A stretch of DNA of 64,000 bases, taken from the NCBI RefSeq assembly GCF_001279005.1, contig NZ_LGCN01000119.1:203806-267805 (forward strand), written 5' to 3'. Both the position numbers and the translations under genes were made by a program. The notes below the pieces were generated by a model. The model had not been told where the DNA came from and did no database searches. It saw nothing but the letters and a program-made list of their open reading frames with translations. Within the stretch, counting starts at the first letter, position 1. Every line of letters begins with the position of its first letter. Origin of the DNA: Streptomyces caelestis (GTDB lineage: Bacteria > Actinomycetota > Actinomycetes > Streptomycetales > Streptomycetaceae). Shown in pieces: positions 16,693 through 25,658 of the stretch.

Positions 16693-18732
16693 TCAGTCCG
16701 TGACGTCGGTGACCGTCCAGCGCTGATTGGCGCCGGAGTTGGGCTGCCACGTCGTGACCGCGGCGCCCTCGTGCGTGGACTGTCCGCCGACCTCGAGGAG
16801 CCGTCCGGTGGCCGCGTTGACCAGGGTCCAGGTGCCGTCGCCCGTGGTCGACATGATCCACTCGGCGGCCGGGTCCCGCTTGCCGGCGCCGGGCTCCGCC
16901 ACCGGCACGTCGTCCCGTACGGCGAGACGCCTGCCGTCCACCGGGCTGGTGAACTCGTAGCGCTGCCGCACGCCGTCGTCGGGACGCACCGCGCTCAGCC
17001 GCCACCGCTGGGCGGCCGAGCCGTCACCGGAGCCGATCACGAGGTGCGTGCCGTCGTCCGCGACGGTGACCGCCTTGCCGCTCTGCACGCCGGTGAGGGT
17101 GTAGGTGTGGCCCTTGCGCAGCAGCGGGGCGTCCTTCGCGACGCCGGAGACGCCCTTGATCTCGAAGGACGTCACCGACTGGGCGGGTACGGCGAAGGTG
17201 GCCGCGCGGTCGGTGACCTTGACGGCCCGGTGCCGCTTCAGCTTGCCGTCGGCGCTGGTCACCACGGGGGTGACGGTCGCGTCGCGGCCGACGGTGCGGA
17301 ACCTGGACAGGTCGACGGTGACGTTGCGGGCCTCGGTGGTGCCGTTGACGTGGACGAGTGAGGCGCCCTTGCCGTTCTTCGTCACCGCCGCCGCGCTGGA
17401 GGTGTCGTCCACCTTGATCAGCCGGTCGCCCGGCTTGATGAAGTGGGTGAAGTTGCGGGCGGTGTCGAACTTGGTGTTCGTGTGGATCGGGCAGGTCTCG
17501 AGAGTGTCCTCGGAGGTGCAGCCGAAGGGGAGCTGGATCTCGCCCCAGTTGCCGCCCGCGGCGGACTCGCCGCCGGGCTTCATGTTGTCGTGGTCCTCGA
17601 CGGGCTGCCAGAACACCCAGGCGCGGGGCTCCAGTTCACGCAGGTCGTCGACGATGCGCTGGGCGAGGCCGAGACCGGGACGCATGTCCGTGAAGCTCTG
17701 TCCGTCGCCCCAGTCGCCCTCGACCTCGCTCATCCACAGCGGCTTGTCCTCGGCCTTGGCGATGTCGCGCACGGTGGTGCGCTGACCGGTGCCGTAGGTG
17801 TGGACGTTCAGCCGGCCGACGAGGTCACGCGTCTCGGGGGAGTAGGCGTTCCAGTTCTGGGCGAAGATCGACGGGTTGGTCTCGTCCATGGCGGAGATCT
17901 CCGCCTTGGTCTTCGCCTTCTTCAGCGCCGGGGCGAGCGCGTGGAGCACCTTCTCCTGGAGCCCGGGGCCGATGTGGGCGCCCTCCTGGCGTCCGCCGAC
18001 GGGTTCGCCGTCCGCGCCGAGGCGGGTGCTCCAGTAGTTGGTGTTCGGCTCGTTGAAGGGGTCGACGGTGTCGACCTCGATGCCGTGCGCCTTCTCCAGC
18101 CGTTCGGTGGCGCCCGCCAGGTAGGCGGCGAAGTCGTCGACCGACTCGGTCCTCAGCTGGTCGGCGCCTGCGTCGAACCCACCGGACACGTAGCCGCTGA
18201 CCGTCATGAACCAGGGCGGGGAGTTGCTGAAGGTCTCCCAGTGGGTGATGTCCTTCTTGATGCGGTCCACCCACCAGCGCTGGGTGGCGTCGGCGTTCTC
18301 GTTCCAGTCGGTGGGGTCCTCGGCGTCCCACCAGTCGGTGTCCTCCCGGGTGGTGCCCGCGGGCGCCTTCCACCAGCCCTCGACCGCGCCGCCGGCGCGC
18401 AGGTAGTCCTTCACGTCCGGGGCGTTGCCGCCGCCGATGTTGTACCGGGCGATGTTCAGGGCGAGGCCGTCGTCGCCGAACAGCAGCCGCGCGAGCTTCT
18501 CGCGGATCTCCGGCGGGTAGTCGCCGGTGGCGTTGGCGAACCAGACGAGGCTGGTGCCCCAGCCCTCGAACTCCTCCTGCTGGTAGGAGGGGTCGGGCCG
18601 GACGGTGACGGAGGGGAGGTCCGCGGCCTGGGCGGCGGACGTCGGCCCGGGGATCAGGGCGGCCCCGGTGGCCAGGGCTGCGGTGAGCCCGGCGGCCCTG
18701 AGGAGCCGTCTGTTGCGGGTGCGGCGTGCCAT
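16693..18732 (-). CDS. Secreted GH30 glycosidase with C-terminal ricin-type (CBM13) domain
   Basis: This 679-residue exported enzyme has a twin-Arg/Arg-rich start and hydrophobic core, with a likely signal cleavage after AAQAAD. The catalytic TIM barrel carries acid/base Glu228 in PFNEPNTNYW and nucleophile Glu336 in MSEVEGD, the GH30 arrangement; a beta-sandwich (about 415-525) follows, then a ricin-type beta-trefoil (535-679) with three QxW-like repeats (AAQRWRL, AAEWIM, GANQRWTV). The closest functional fit is the GH30 group that includes Streptomyces endo-beta-1,6-galactanases, and the neighbouring GH42 beta-galactosidase and importer support galactan use; a glucanase or xylanase specificity is not excluded. 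It is last gene of the minus-strand sugar operon, 121 bases after GH42 with a hairpin between. Confidence 0.85.
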   Translation of the reverse strand: MARRTRNRRLLRAAGLTAALATGAALIPGPTSAAQAADLPSVTVRPDPSYQQEEFEGWGTSLVWFANATGDYPPEIREKLARLLFGDDGLALNIARYNIGGGNAPDVKDYLRAGGAVEGWWKAPAGTTREDTDWWDAEDPTDWNENADATQRWWVDRIKKDITHWETFSNSPPWFMTVSGYVSGGFDAGADQLRTESVDDFAAYLAGATERLEKAHGIEVDTVDPFNEPNTNYWSTRLGADGEPVGGRQEGAHIGPGLQEKVLHALAPALKKAKTKAEISAMDETNPSIFAQNWNAYSPETRDLVGRLNVHTYGTGQRTTVRDIAKAEDKPLWMSEVEGDWGDGQSFTDMRPGLGLAQRIVDDLRELEPRAWVFWQPVEDHDNMKPGGESAAGGNWGEIQLPFGCTSEDTLETCPIHTNTKFDTARNFTHFIKPGDRLIKVDDTSSAAAVTKNGKGASLVHVNGTTEARNVTVDLSRFRTVGRDATVTPVVTSADGKLKRHRAVKVTDRAATFAVPAQSVTSFEIKGVSGVAKDAPLLRKGHTYTLTGVQSGKAVTVADDGTHLVIGSGDGSAAQRWRLSAVRPDDGVRQRYEFTSPVDGRRLAVRDDVPVAEPGAGKRDPAAEWIMSTTGDGTWTLVNAATGRLLEVGGQSTHEGAAVTTWQPNSGANQRWTVTDVTD

Positions 18733-18812
18733 CGGTGTGCTCCCAACAGTGAGGTGTGGTCGCGCTTCGGTGGCCCCTCCCGACGCGGCGGCGGCCGGCG
18801 GGAGGGGACGGC

Positions 18813-18841
18813 CCCCGGAACGGACGCGTGCCGTTCCGGGG
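18813..18841 (-). terminator. Hairpin between the GH42 and GH30 genes
   Basis: The 11-bp perfect stem CCCCGGAACGG / CCGTTCCGGGG has a 7-base loop and lies 13 bases beyond the GH42 stop. It is a terminator or partial attenuator that could set different levels of intracellular and secreted enzyme. Confidence 0.55.
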
Positions 18842-18853
18842 AGTCGTGGGGTG

Positions 18854-20899
18854 TCAGGCGGCGGGCTGCCGCAGTACGGCGACCGCGCGGGGCCCGAGCG
18901 TGAGGGCGCCGTCGGCGCCGGTGGAGCCGACGAGCGCCTCCCCGTCGAGGCCGCGCACCACGACGGTGTCGTCGGTCCGGTTCACCAGGAACAGGAACCG
19001 GTTCTCGGCGTCCCGGCGTACGACCGGCTCGATGAGTCCTCGCACCTCGGCGGGGAGTTCGCTCTCCACGCCGGCCGGCCCCAGCAGCCGCGGCAGCAAC
19101 GAGGTGAGCCCCTCGACACCGAGCCGGGTGGAGACGTACGCGGCGGAGCCCCCGCCGGTCGGACGCCGGGTGACGGCGGGCCTGCCCGCCTGCTCGCCGG
19201 TGCGGTAGGCGGCCAGGACCTCGGTGTCGCCGTCGGTGACGGTGATCCGGTCGGTCCACAGGCTGCCCGTCAGGGAGCCGTCCAGCTCCACGCTCTCGTC
19301 GCCGAGCAGCGGGCCGAACTCCTCGACGCGGATGCCGAGCAGTTCGCGCAGGGCGCCCGGGTAGCCGCCCAGCCAGACGTGGTCGTTCTCGTCGACGACG
19401 CCGGAGAAGTAGGTGGTGACCAGGTGCCCGCCCTGCTCGGCGTAGCGGGTGAGCTCCTTGGCGAGTCGGGCGGGGACCACGTGCAGCACGGGCGCGATGA
19501 GCACCTGGTGGCGGGAGAGGTCGGCGCGGGTGGTGACCAGGTCGGCGCGGATGCCGAGGGCGAGCAGCGCCGAGTACCAGTCGAGCGCTTCCTGCCGGTA
19601 GGAGAGCAGGGCGGTGGGGTGCGAGTCCTGCTCGCTCGCCCACCACGACGCCCAGTCGAAGAGGATGCCGACCGAGGCCGTCTCGCGGTGCGAACCGGCC
19701 ACCGGCGCGAGGGCCCGGAGTGTGGCGCCGAGGCCGGCCACCGCGCGGAACACCTCGCTGTCCTCGCCGGCGTGCGGGACCATCGCCGAGTGGTACTTCT
19801 CGGCGCCGGCCGCGGACTGGCGCCACTGGAAGTAGCAGACCGCGTCCGCACCGTGCGCCACGTGCAGCAGGGCGTCGCGTTCCAGGTCGCCGGGGCGCTT
19901 CGCCACGTTGACAGGCTGCCAGTTGACGGCGCTGGTGGAGTGCTCCATCAGGAACCAGGGCCGGCCGGACGCGATGCCGCTGGTCAGGTTCGCGGAGAAG
20001 GACAGCTCGTCGCGGTCCTGCGGGCCGGGGTGGACGTAGTGGTCGTTGGAGACGAAGTCGACCTCGTCGGCCCAGTCCGCGTAGTCCATGCCCTTGGTGT
20101 TGCCCATCACCATGAAGTTCGTGGTGACCGGGGTGCCGGGGGTGAGCTCCTTGAGGATCTCCCGCTCGGCGACCAGGTGGTCCTTCAGGGCGTCCGAGGA
20201 GAACCGCTTGAAGTCGAGCTGCTGCGTGGGGTTCGGGTGCGAGGCGGCCAGCCGGGGCGGCAGGATCTGGTCCCAGTCGGTGTAGCGCTGCGACCAGAAC
20301 GCGGTGCCCCAGGCGTGGTTGAGGGCGTCCAGCGTGCCGTAGCGGGCGCGCAGCCAGGCGCGGAACGCGCGGGCCGCGTCGTCGGAGTAGTCGTAGACGT
20401 TGTGGCAGCCCAGCTCGTTGGAGACGTGCCAGGCGACGAGGGCCGGGTGCTCCCGGTAGCGCTCGGCGATCTTCCGGACCAGGCGCAGGGCGTGCTCGCG
20501 GAAGACGGGAGAGGTGGGCCGCCAGTGCTGGCGGGCGCCCGGCCACACCGTCTCGCCGTTCGCGGTGACGGGGAGGATCTCCGGGTGGGCCGTGGTCAGC
20601 CACGGCGGCGGGGAGGCGGTGGCGGTGGCCAGGTCGACGCCGATCCCGCCCGCGTGCAGCAGGTCCATGACCTCGTCGAGCCAGCCGAAGTCCCAGGTGT
20701 CGGGGCCCGGCTGGAGACGGGCCCAGGAGAAGATCGCCACGGAGACGACGTTCACGCCGGCCTCCCGCATCAGCCGGATGTCCTCCTCCCACACCTCCCG
20801 GGGCCACTGCTCGGGGTTGTAGTCGGCGCCGTACGCCAGTCGCGGGGCGGGGTCGCCGTCCGCTCCGCGCGACGTGCGGGAGTGGAGGGTGGAGATCAT
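18854..20899 (-). CDS. Beta-galactosidase, GH42 family
   Basis: This is a 681-residue intracellular enzyme without a signal peptide. The N-terminal barrel opens YGADYNPEQWPREVWEEDI; acid/base Glu162 sits in WHVSNELGCHN and nucleophile Glu319 in FLMEHSTSAVNW, as in GH42. The middle trimerisation domain (about 390-600) and a small C-terminal beta domain are present, and the length is normal. It hydrolyses beta-galactosides, probably the short galacto-oligosaccharides brought in by the adjacent importer. GGAAGG lies just before the start on the minus strand. It is separated from the binding-protein gene by 82 bases carrying a strong hairpin, so it is likely part of the same transcript at reduced level. 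Confidence 0.93.
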   Translation of the reverse strand: MISTLHSRTSRGADGDPAPRLAYGADYNPEQWPREVWEEDIRLMREAGVNVVSVAIFSWARLQPGPDTWDFGWLDEVMDLLHAGGIGVDLATATASPPPWLTTAHPEILPVTANGETVWPGARQHWRPTSPVFREHALRLVRKIAERYREHPALVAWHVSNELGCHNVYDYSDDAARAFRAWLRARYGTLDALNHAWGTAFWSQRYTDWDQILPPRLAASHPNPTQQLDFKRFSSDALKDHLVAEREILKELTPGTPVTTNFMVMGNTKGMDYADWADEVDFVSNDHYVHPGPQDRDELSFSANLTSGIASGRPWFLMEHSTSAVNWQPVNVAKRPGDLERDALLHVAHGADAVCYFQWRQSAAGAEKYHSAMVPHAGEDSEVFRAVAGLGATLRALAPVAGSHRETASVGILFDWASWWASEQDSHPTALLSYRQEALDWYSALLALGIRADLVTTRADLSRHQVLIAPVLHVVPARLAKELTRYAEQGGHLVTTYFSGVVDENDHVWLGGYPGALRELLGIRVEEFGPLLGDESVELDGSLTGSLWTDRITVTDGDTEVLAAYRTGEQAGRPAVTRRPTGGGSAAYVSTRLGVEGLTSLLPRLLGPAGVESELPAEVRGLIEPVVRRDAENRFLFLVNRTDDTVVVRGLDGEALVGSTGADGALTLGPRAVAVLRQPAA

Positions 20900-20926
20900 G
20901 GCGGTCCTTCCGAAGGTGGTGCACGG

Positions 20927-20955
20927 GGGCGGCGCGGCCGCAGGCCGCGCCGCCC
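20927..20955 (-). terminator. Intercistronic hairpin after the binding-lipoprotein gene
   Basis: A perfect 13-bp GC stem (20927-20939 with 20943-20955) with a 3-base loop lies just beyond the binding-lipoprotein stop and 28 bases before the GH42 start. Such hairpins commonly stabilise the transcript of the abundant binding protein and lower read-through. Confidence 0.65.
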
Positions 20956-20981
20956 GGCGTTCGTCACTGCTGTGCCGAGAA

Positions 20982-22319
20982 CTACTTCTCGACGGTGAAG
21001 CCCTGCTCCTCGCCGTACTTCACCGAGGCGTCCTGCCAGGACTTCAGGCCGTCCGACAGCTTGGTACCGGAGATGTAGGCCTTGCCGACCGTGTCGTTGA
21101 AGATCGAGTTGGCGTACGCCTGGAAGGGCAGGTACGACCAGTTGTCGGCCACGTCGGCGGCGGAGGCGGCGAAGATCTCGTTGGCCTTCTGACCGCCGAA
21201 GTACGGGAACTCCTTGTTCAGGAACTCGGTGGACTTCAGCTCCGCGTTGGTGGCGGGGAAGGCGCCCTCCGACACACGGGTGGCGACACCGTCACCGGAG
21301 TTCGCGTACTCCACGAAGGCGTAGGCGAGTTCCTTGTTCTTGGCGAGGGCGGGCACGGTCAGCGCGCTGCCGCCGTTCTCCGCGCTGGCCTTGTCGCCCT
21401 CGGTCCAGGCCGGCAGCGCGGCCGCGCGCCAGTCGCCGGAGGCGTTCGGCACGCCGGACTCGAAGTTGGCCGGCATCCAGGCGCCGGTGGCCAGGGTGGC
21501 GATGGAGCCGTCACCGAGGCCCTTGTACCAGTCGTCGGTCCAGCCGGTGACGGGCGCGAGCAGCTTCTCGTCGATCAGCTTCTGCCAGACGGCCTCGTAC
21601 TTCTTGGCGCCCGCGTCGTCGAAGTCGATCTTCACATTGGTGCCGTCGACCTTGTAGGGCCGCGAACCGGCCTGCCAGAGCAGGCTGGTGGTGAGGCCGG
21701 CGTCGCCGGTGTCGTTGGCGATGTAGACCTTGGGGTCGGCCTTGTGCAGCTTGCGGGCCGCGTCCAGGTACTCGTCCCAGGTGGTGGGGACGGCGACGTC
21801 GTACTTGTCGAAGATCTTCTTGTTGTAGAAGAGCGCCATCGGACCGGAGTCCATCGGCAGACCGTAGACCTGGTCGCCTTCGGTGACGGCGTTCCACGGG
21901 CCCGGCGTGTACGTGGAGGCCAGCTTGTCCGCGCCGTAGGCGGACAGGTCGGTCAGGCCCTTGGTGAGGGAGTACTGGCCGACCGAGAAGTACTCGAGCT
22001 GGGCGACGTCCGGGACGCCCTTGCCGGCGGAGACGGCGTTCGACAGCGCGGTGTAGTGCTTGTCGCCGGAACGCTCGCTGACCAGGTTGATCTTGACCTT
22101 GGGGTGCTTCTTCTGGAAGTCGGCGGCGACCGTCTTCAGCGTGGGCTCCCACGACCAGACGGTGACCGTGCCGCCCTTGTCCAGAGCCGCCTGGATGTCC
22201 TCGGCGGAGACCGCCTCGGTGCCCGAGCCGTCGTCCGAGCCGCCGCAGGCGGTGGCGCCGAGGGCGACGGAGGTCACGAGGGCGATGCCGCCCAGCAGGC
22301 GGCTGGTCCTTCTGCGCAT
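20982..22319 (-). CDS. Sugar ABC transporter, solute-binding lipoprotein (galactoside locus)
   Basis: This is a 445-residue extracellular binding protein of the MalE/CUT1 group. The signal ends in LGATACGG with Cys25 lipidated. The mature part shows TVWSWEPTLKTVAADFQKKH near the start, the hinge motif YGLPMDSGPMALFYNKKIFD and PTTWDEYLDAARKL, typical of oligosaccharide binders. With two permease genes upstream and GH42/GH30 downstream on the same strand it should bind beta-galactosides or galactan fragments. No ATPase gene is in the cluster, so the shared MsiK-type ATPase is probably used. A ribosome site GGAAG lies before the start. Confidence 0.92.
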   Translation of the reverse strand: MRRRTSRLLGGIALVTSVALGATACGGSDDGSGTEAVSAEDIQAALDKGGTVTVWSWEPTLKTVAADFQKKHPKVKINLVSERSGDKHYTALSNAVSAGKGVPDVAQLEYFSVGQYSLTKGLTDLSAYGADKLASTYTPGPWNAVTEGDQVYGLPMDSGPMALFYNKKIFDKYDVAVPTTWDEYLDAARKLHKADPKVYIANDTGDAGLTTSLLWQAGSRPYKVDGTNVKIDFDDAGAKKYEAVWQKLIDEKLLAPVTGWTDDWYKGLGDGSIATLATGAWMPANFESGVPNASGDWRAAALPAWTEGDKASAENGGSALTVPALAKNKELAYAFVEYANSGDGVATRVSEGAFPATNAELKSTEFLNKEFPYFGGQKANEIFAASAADVADNWSYLPFQAYANSIFNDTVGKAYISGTKLSDGLKSWQDASVKYGEEQGFTVEK

Positions 22320-22341
22320 GAGTGTGCTTCCACTTCTTCGT

Positions 22342-22376
22342 GGGTGGGTCGGGTGAGGGTGGGGGTCGGGTGGGGG
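22342..22376 (+). other. G-quadruplex-type sequence between permease and binding-protein genes
   Basis: Seven runs of three to five G separated by 1-3 bases occur within 35 bases of the plus strand, which is the template strand for this minus-strand operon. It fits the standard G3+N1-7 quadruplex pattern with spare runs. It falls in the 100-base gap between the second permease and the lipoprotein gene. Confidence 0.6.
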
Positions 22377-22419
22377 TCACGCGAACGTGGGGCCCGGGGC
22401 GGCCGGTGGGCCGCGGGTG

Positions 22420-23367
22420 TCACTCCTTGACGCTTCCGGCGGCGAGTCCCGACTGCCAGTACTTCTGCAGGAACAGGAACGCCGCGATGAGCGGCAGGAT
22501 GGTGATGAGGGAACCGGTGATCACCAGGTTGAAGATCACCTCGCCGCCGACCGTCTCCGCCTGGGAGTTCCACGCGCTCAGGCCCAGGGTCAGGGGGTAC
22601 CACTCCGGGTCCTTGAGCATGATCAGCGGCAGGAAGTAGTTGTTCCAGGTGGCGACCGTGGTGAACAGCAGCACGGTCACGATGCCGGGGGCGAGCAACG
22701 GGAGCGCGACCTGGAAGAAGGTGCGCGCCTCGCTCGCGCCGTCCATCCGGGCGGCTTCCAAGAGTTCGGTGGGAATGGCCTCGGTGGCGAAGACCCACAT
22801 CAGGTAGAGGCCGAACGGTGACACCAGCGACGGGATGACGACCGCCCAGGGCGTGTCGGTCAGGCCCATCTTGCTGAACATCAGGAAGGTGGGGACGGCG
22901 AGCGCGGTGCCCGGGACCGCCACCGCGCCGATGACCGTGGCGAAGATGCCGCGCTTGCCGGGGAAGTCGAACTTCGCCAGCGCGTATCCGCCGAGGACCG
23001 CCAGCAGGGTGGCGCCGCCGGCGCCCAGTACCACGTACAGCAGGGTGTTCAGCAGCCAGCGCGTGAAGACGCCGTCGTGGTACGTGAACGTGTCGTGGAT
23101 GTTGTCCCACAGGGCGAAGTCGTCCGCGAACCACAGGCCGTTGGAGTCGCCCAGGCCCGACTGCGTCTTGGTGGCGTTGACGGCCAGCCAGATCAGCGGG
23201 GCCACGGTGTAGAGGACCACCAGCGAGGTCAGTGCGGTCAGCAGCTTGCTGCGCTTGGGTCTGCCGGGGCGGTGGGCCTTGGCGCGGCGCAGGCGCGGGG
23301 CGCTCTTCGCGCGGCCGGAGTCCTCGGCCGGGGCGGCGGGGACGGAGGTGGTGACAGGGGTGCTCAT
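22420..23367 (-). CDS. Sugar ABC transporter permease, MalG type (galactoside locus)
   Basis: This 315-residue membrane protein has a basic cytoplasmic N-terminus (1-45) and six predicted helices, beginning LTALTSLVVLYTVAPLIWLAV. The EAA loop that docks the ATPase is EAARMDGASEARTFFQVALP. It pairs with the product of the gene before it to form the channel; only 4 bases separate the two. It belongs to the CUT1 oligosaccharide importer group. Length is somewhat over the usual 275-300 because of the N-terminal tail. Confidence 0.92.
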   Translation of the reverse strand: MSTPVTTSVPAAPAEDSGRAKSAPRLRRAKAHRPGRPKRSKLLTALTSLVVLYTVAPLIWLAVNATKTQSGLGDSNGLWFADDFALWDNIHDTFTYHDGVFTRWLLNTLLYVVLGAGGATLLAVLGGYALAKFDFPGKRGIFATVIGAVAVPGTALAVPTFLMFSKMGLTDTPWAVVIPSLVSPFGLYLMWVFATEAIPTELLEAARMDGASEARTFFQVALPLLAPGIVTVLLFTTVATWNNYFLPLIMLKDPEWYPLTLGLSAWNSQAETVGGEVIFNLVITGSLITILPLIAAFLFLQKYWQSGLAAGSVKE

Positions 23368-23371
23368 CGGG

Positions 23372-24298
23372 TCACGCTCCCTTGCGCATGCCGCGCAGCT
23401 GCACGAGGTAGGCGACCACCATGGTGATCAGGCCCATGATGATGGCCACGGTCGCGGAGTAGTTGTGCTGCTGGCCGCTGAAGGACAGCGAGTACGTGTA
23501 GAAGTTCGGCGTGTAGTCCGTGGTGATGGCGTTGCGGGCCAGCGGGCGCAGGATGTTCGGCTCGTTGAAGAGCTGGAAGCTGCCGATGATGGAGAAGATC
23601 GTCGCGATCACCAGCGCGCCGCGGATGGCGGGCAGTTTGATCGCGGTGACGACCCGCCACTGGCCGGCGCCGTCGATCTCCGCCGCCTCGTACAGGGAGT
23701 GCGGGATGACCCGCAGCGCCGAGTAGAAGATCAGCATGTTGTACCCGACGAACTCCCAGGTCACGATGTTGCCGATGGAGGCCAGCACCAGGTCGGGGGA
23801 GAGCGGGTCGGGGAGGGACCAGCCGAAGGCGGAGTTGAAGTCACCGACCAGGCCGTACTTGGTGCCGTACATGAAGCCCCACATGAGGGTGGCGACCACG
23901 GCGGGCACCGCGTAGGGCAGGAAGATCGTGATGCGGAAGAAGCTCTTGCCGTAGAGCCGGCCGCTGTCCAGGGCCAGTGCCACCAGCAGCGCGATGCCGA
24001 GCATGATCGGCACCTGGATGCACAGGAAGAGCGCGACCCGGCCGAGGGCGGCCCAGAACCGGTCGTCCTGGAGCGCCTGTTCGTAGTTGTCGAAGCCGAC
24101 GAAGGTGGTTCCGCCGATGAGCTGGTCGCGGAAGAGGCTCAGATAGATCGAGTACACGATCGGCGCCAGGAAGACCAGGGCGAACACGGCCACGAAGGGG
24201 CCGATGAAGCCCCACCCCGTCCAGGAGCGGCGGTCCCGTCTGGCCGGGGGCGGGGCCGGCCGTGGCTCGGCGGCCACCGGCGGTTGCAGCGTCGTCAT
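23372..24298 (-). CDS. Sugar ABC transporter permease, MalF type (galactoside locus)
   Basis: This 308-residue permease has six predicted helices, starting at GWGFIGPFVAVFALVFLAPIVYSI, and the EAA loop [20 protein letters not shown]. It is the first gene of the minus-strand galactoside operon; the promoter interval upstream (24299-24563) holds two palindromic LacI-type operators shared with the divergent regulator gene. The proline-rich N-terminal 25 residues are cytoplasmic. Confidence 0.92.
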   Translation of the reverse strand: MTTLQPPVAAEPRPAPPPARRDRRSWTGWGFIGPFVAVFALVFLAPIVYSIYLSLFRDQLIGGTTFVGFDNYEQALQDDRFWAALGRVALFLCIQVPIMLGIALLVALALDSGRLYGKSFFRITIFLPYAVPAVVATLMWGFMYGTKYGLVGDFNSAFGWSLPDPLSPDLVLASIGNIVTWEFVGYNMLIFYSALRVIPHSLYEAAEIDGAGQWRVVTAIKLPAIRGALVIATIFSIIGSFQLFNEPNILRPLARNAITTDYTPNFYTYSLSFSGQQHNYSATVAIIMGLITMVVAYLVQLRGMRKGA

Positions 24299-24380
24299 GT
24301 CGTTCCTCGCTCGTCAGCATGTCTGAGCCAGTGGCTCGTCCCGGCCTGGAGCCGGGGCGTCACGGCCCCTCCCGCACTGG

Positions 24381-24396
24381 ATGTTTACGCAAACAT
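24381..24396. promoter_or_regulatory. LacI-type operator 1
   Basis: ATGTTTACGCAAACAT is a 16-base near-perfect palindrome with a central CG, flanked by G and C that extend the symmetry to 18 bases. It is nearer the permease gene and would cover the divergent promoter; TTGACA at 24404-24409 lies between it and operator 2. Confidence 0.85.
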
Positions 24397-24425
24397 CAGC
24401 CATTTGACAGGAGTGTCGAAGTGTT

Positions 24426-24441
24426 ATGTTTACGTAAACAT
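24426..24441. promoter_or_regulatory. LacI-type operator 2
   Basis: ATGTTTACGTAAACAT is a perfect 16-base palindrome with central CG. Its centre is 45 bases from that of operator 1. With the LacI gene beginning 123 bases downstream, autoregulation and control of the galactoside operon from one pair of sites is the natural reading. Confidence 0.88.
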
Positions 24442-24563
24442 CTGGTGGCGGCATGTCTACACTGCCCCGAGGACGACGGTCAAGGGTCCCCTGGGGGAAC
24501 CCGTGACGCGAGCAGCGACAGAGAGGCGGCTGACGTCGAGTGGACACGGTGGGGAGAACGCCG

Positions 24564-25658
24564 GTGAACCTGCCCGGCCCCACGGCCGAAGCGGCCGACG
24601 CCACGCGGGACACGGCCGGCGGCGCTCCGGCGCTCCGGCGCATCCGTGCCCGCACCACGGCCTCCATGGCCGACGTGGCCCGCCTGGCGGGGGTCTCGTC
24701 CCAGACCGTCTCCCGTGTGTCCAACGGCTACGCGGGCGTGACCGAGGAGACCCGCCGTCAGGTCCTGGCCGCGATGAAGGAGCTCGGCTACCGTCCCAAC
24801 AGCGCGGCCCGCGCCCTGAAGCGTGGCGAGTTCCGCACCATCGGCGTCATCACCTTCACCCTGTCCACCACCGGCAACGTCCGCACCCTGGAGGCGATCG
24901 CCAACTCCGCCGCGCGCGAGGGCTACGCCGTGACCCTGCTGCCGGTCGCCGTGCCGACCCAGGACGAGGTGCAGGGCGCGTTCTCCCGGCTGGAGGAACT
25001 CGCCGTCGACGCCGTGATCGTCATCATGGAGGTCCACCTCCTGGACGCGGCGACGGTCACCCTGCCCCCGCACGTCCAGCTCGTCGTGGCCGACTCCGAC
25101 GCCGGCAACCACTACACGGTCGTCGACACCGATCAGGCCGGGGGCACCCGGGCCGCCGTGCGGCACCTGCTCGACCTCGGGCACCGCACGGTGTGGCACC
25201 TGGGCGGCCCCGAGGAGTCCTTCGCGGCCCAGCGCCGCACGGACGCCTGGCGGGCCGCCCTCCTCGAGGCCGGACGCGTTCCGCCGCCCCTCGTCCGGGG
25301 CGACTGGTCGGCGGAATCGGGCTACCGGGCCGGCCTCGAACTCGCGGCCCGGGACGAGTGCACGGCCGTCTTCGCCGCCAACGACCAGATGGCGCTGGGC
25401 CTGTTGCGCGCCCTGCACGAACACGGCCGGCGCGTCCCCGAGGACGTCAGCGTCATCGGCTTCGACGACATCCCCGAGGCGTCCTCCTTCCTTCCCCCGC
25501 TGACCACCGTCCACCAGGACTTCGCCGAGGTGGGGCGGCTCTGCGTGCAGGCGGTGCTGAGCAAGATGCGCCGGGGCGGCCCGGAACGGGGTACCACGCT
25601 CGTCCCGACCCGGCTGGTGCCGCGGGCCAGCACGGCACCGCCGCCGGGGTCCGCCTGA
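24564..25658 (+). CDS. LacI-family transcriptional regulator of the galactoside locus
   Basis: This 364-residue repressor has an N-terminal helix-turn-helix (about 40-90) reading MADVARLAGVSSQTVSRVSN, followed by the hinge helix NSAARALKRG; the rest is a periplasmic-binding-protein-like sugar domain ending in DVSVIGFDDIPEASSFLPPL. The GTG at 24564, with GGGGAG 7 bases upstream, is preferred over an in-frame GTG at 24540. It is transcribed away from the transporter operon, and the interval holds two matching palindromes. Presumably the inducer is a galactoside, releasing repression of import and hydrolysis genes. The 38-residue N-terminal extension is longer than usual. Confidence 0.92.
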   Translation: MNLPGPTAEAADATRDTAGGAPALRRIRARTTASMADVARLAGVSSQTVSRVSNGYAGVTEETRRQVLAAMKELGYRPNSAARALKRGEFRTIGVITFTLSTTGNVRTLEAIANSAAREGYAVTLLPVAVPTQDEVQGAFSRLEELAVDAVIVIMEVHLLDAATVTLPPHVQLVVADSDAGNHYTVVDTDQAGGTRAAVRHLLDLGHRTVWHLGGPEESFAAQRRTDAWRAALLEAGRVPPPLVRGDWSAESGYRAGLELAARDECTAVFAANDQMALGLLRALHEHGRRVPEDVSVIGFDDIPEASSFLPPLTTVHQDFAEVGRLCVQAVLSKMRRGGPERGTTLVPTRLVPRASTAPPPGSA

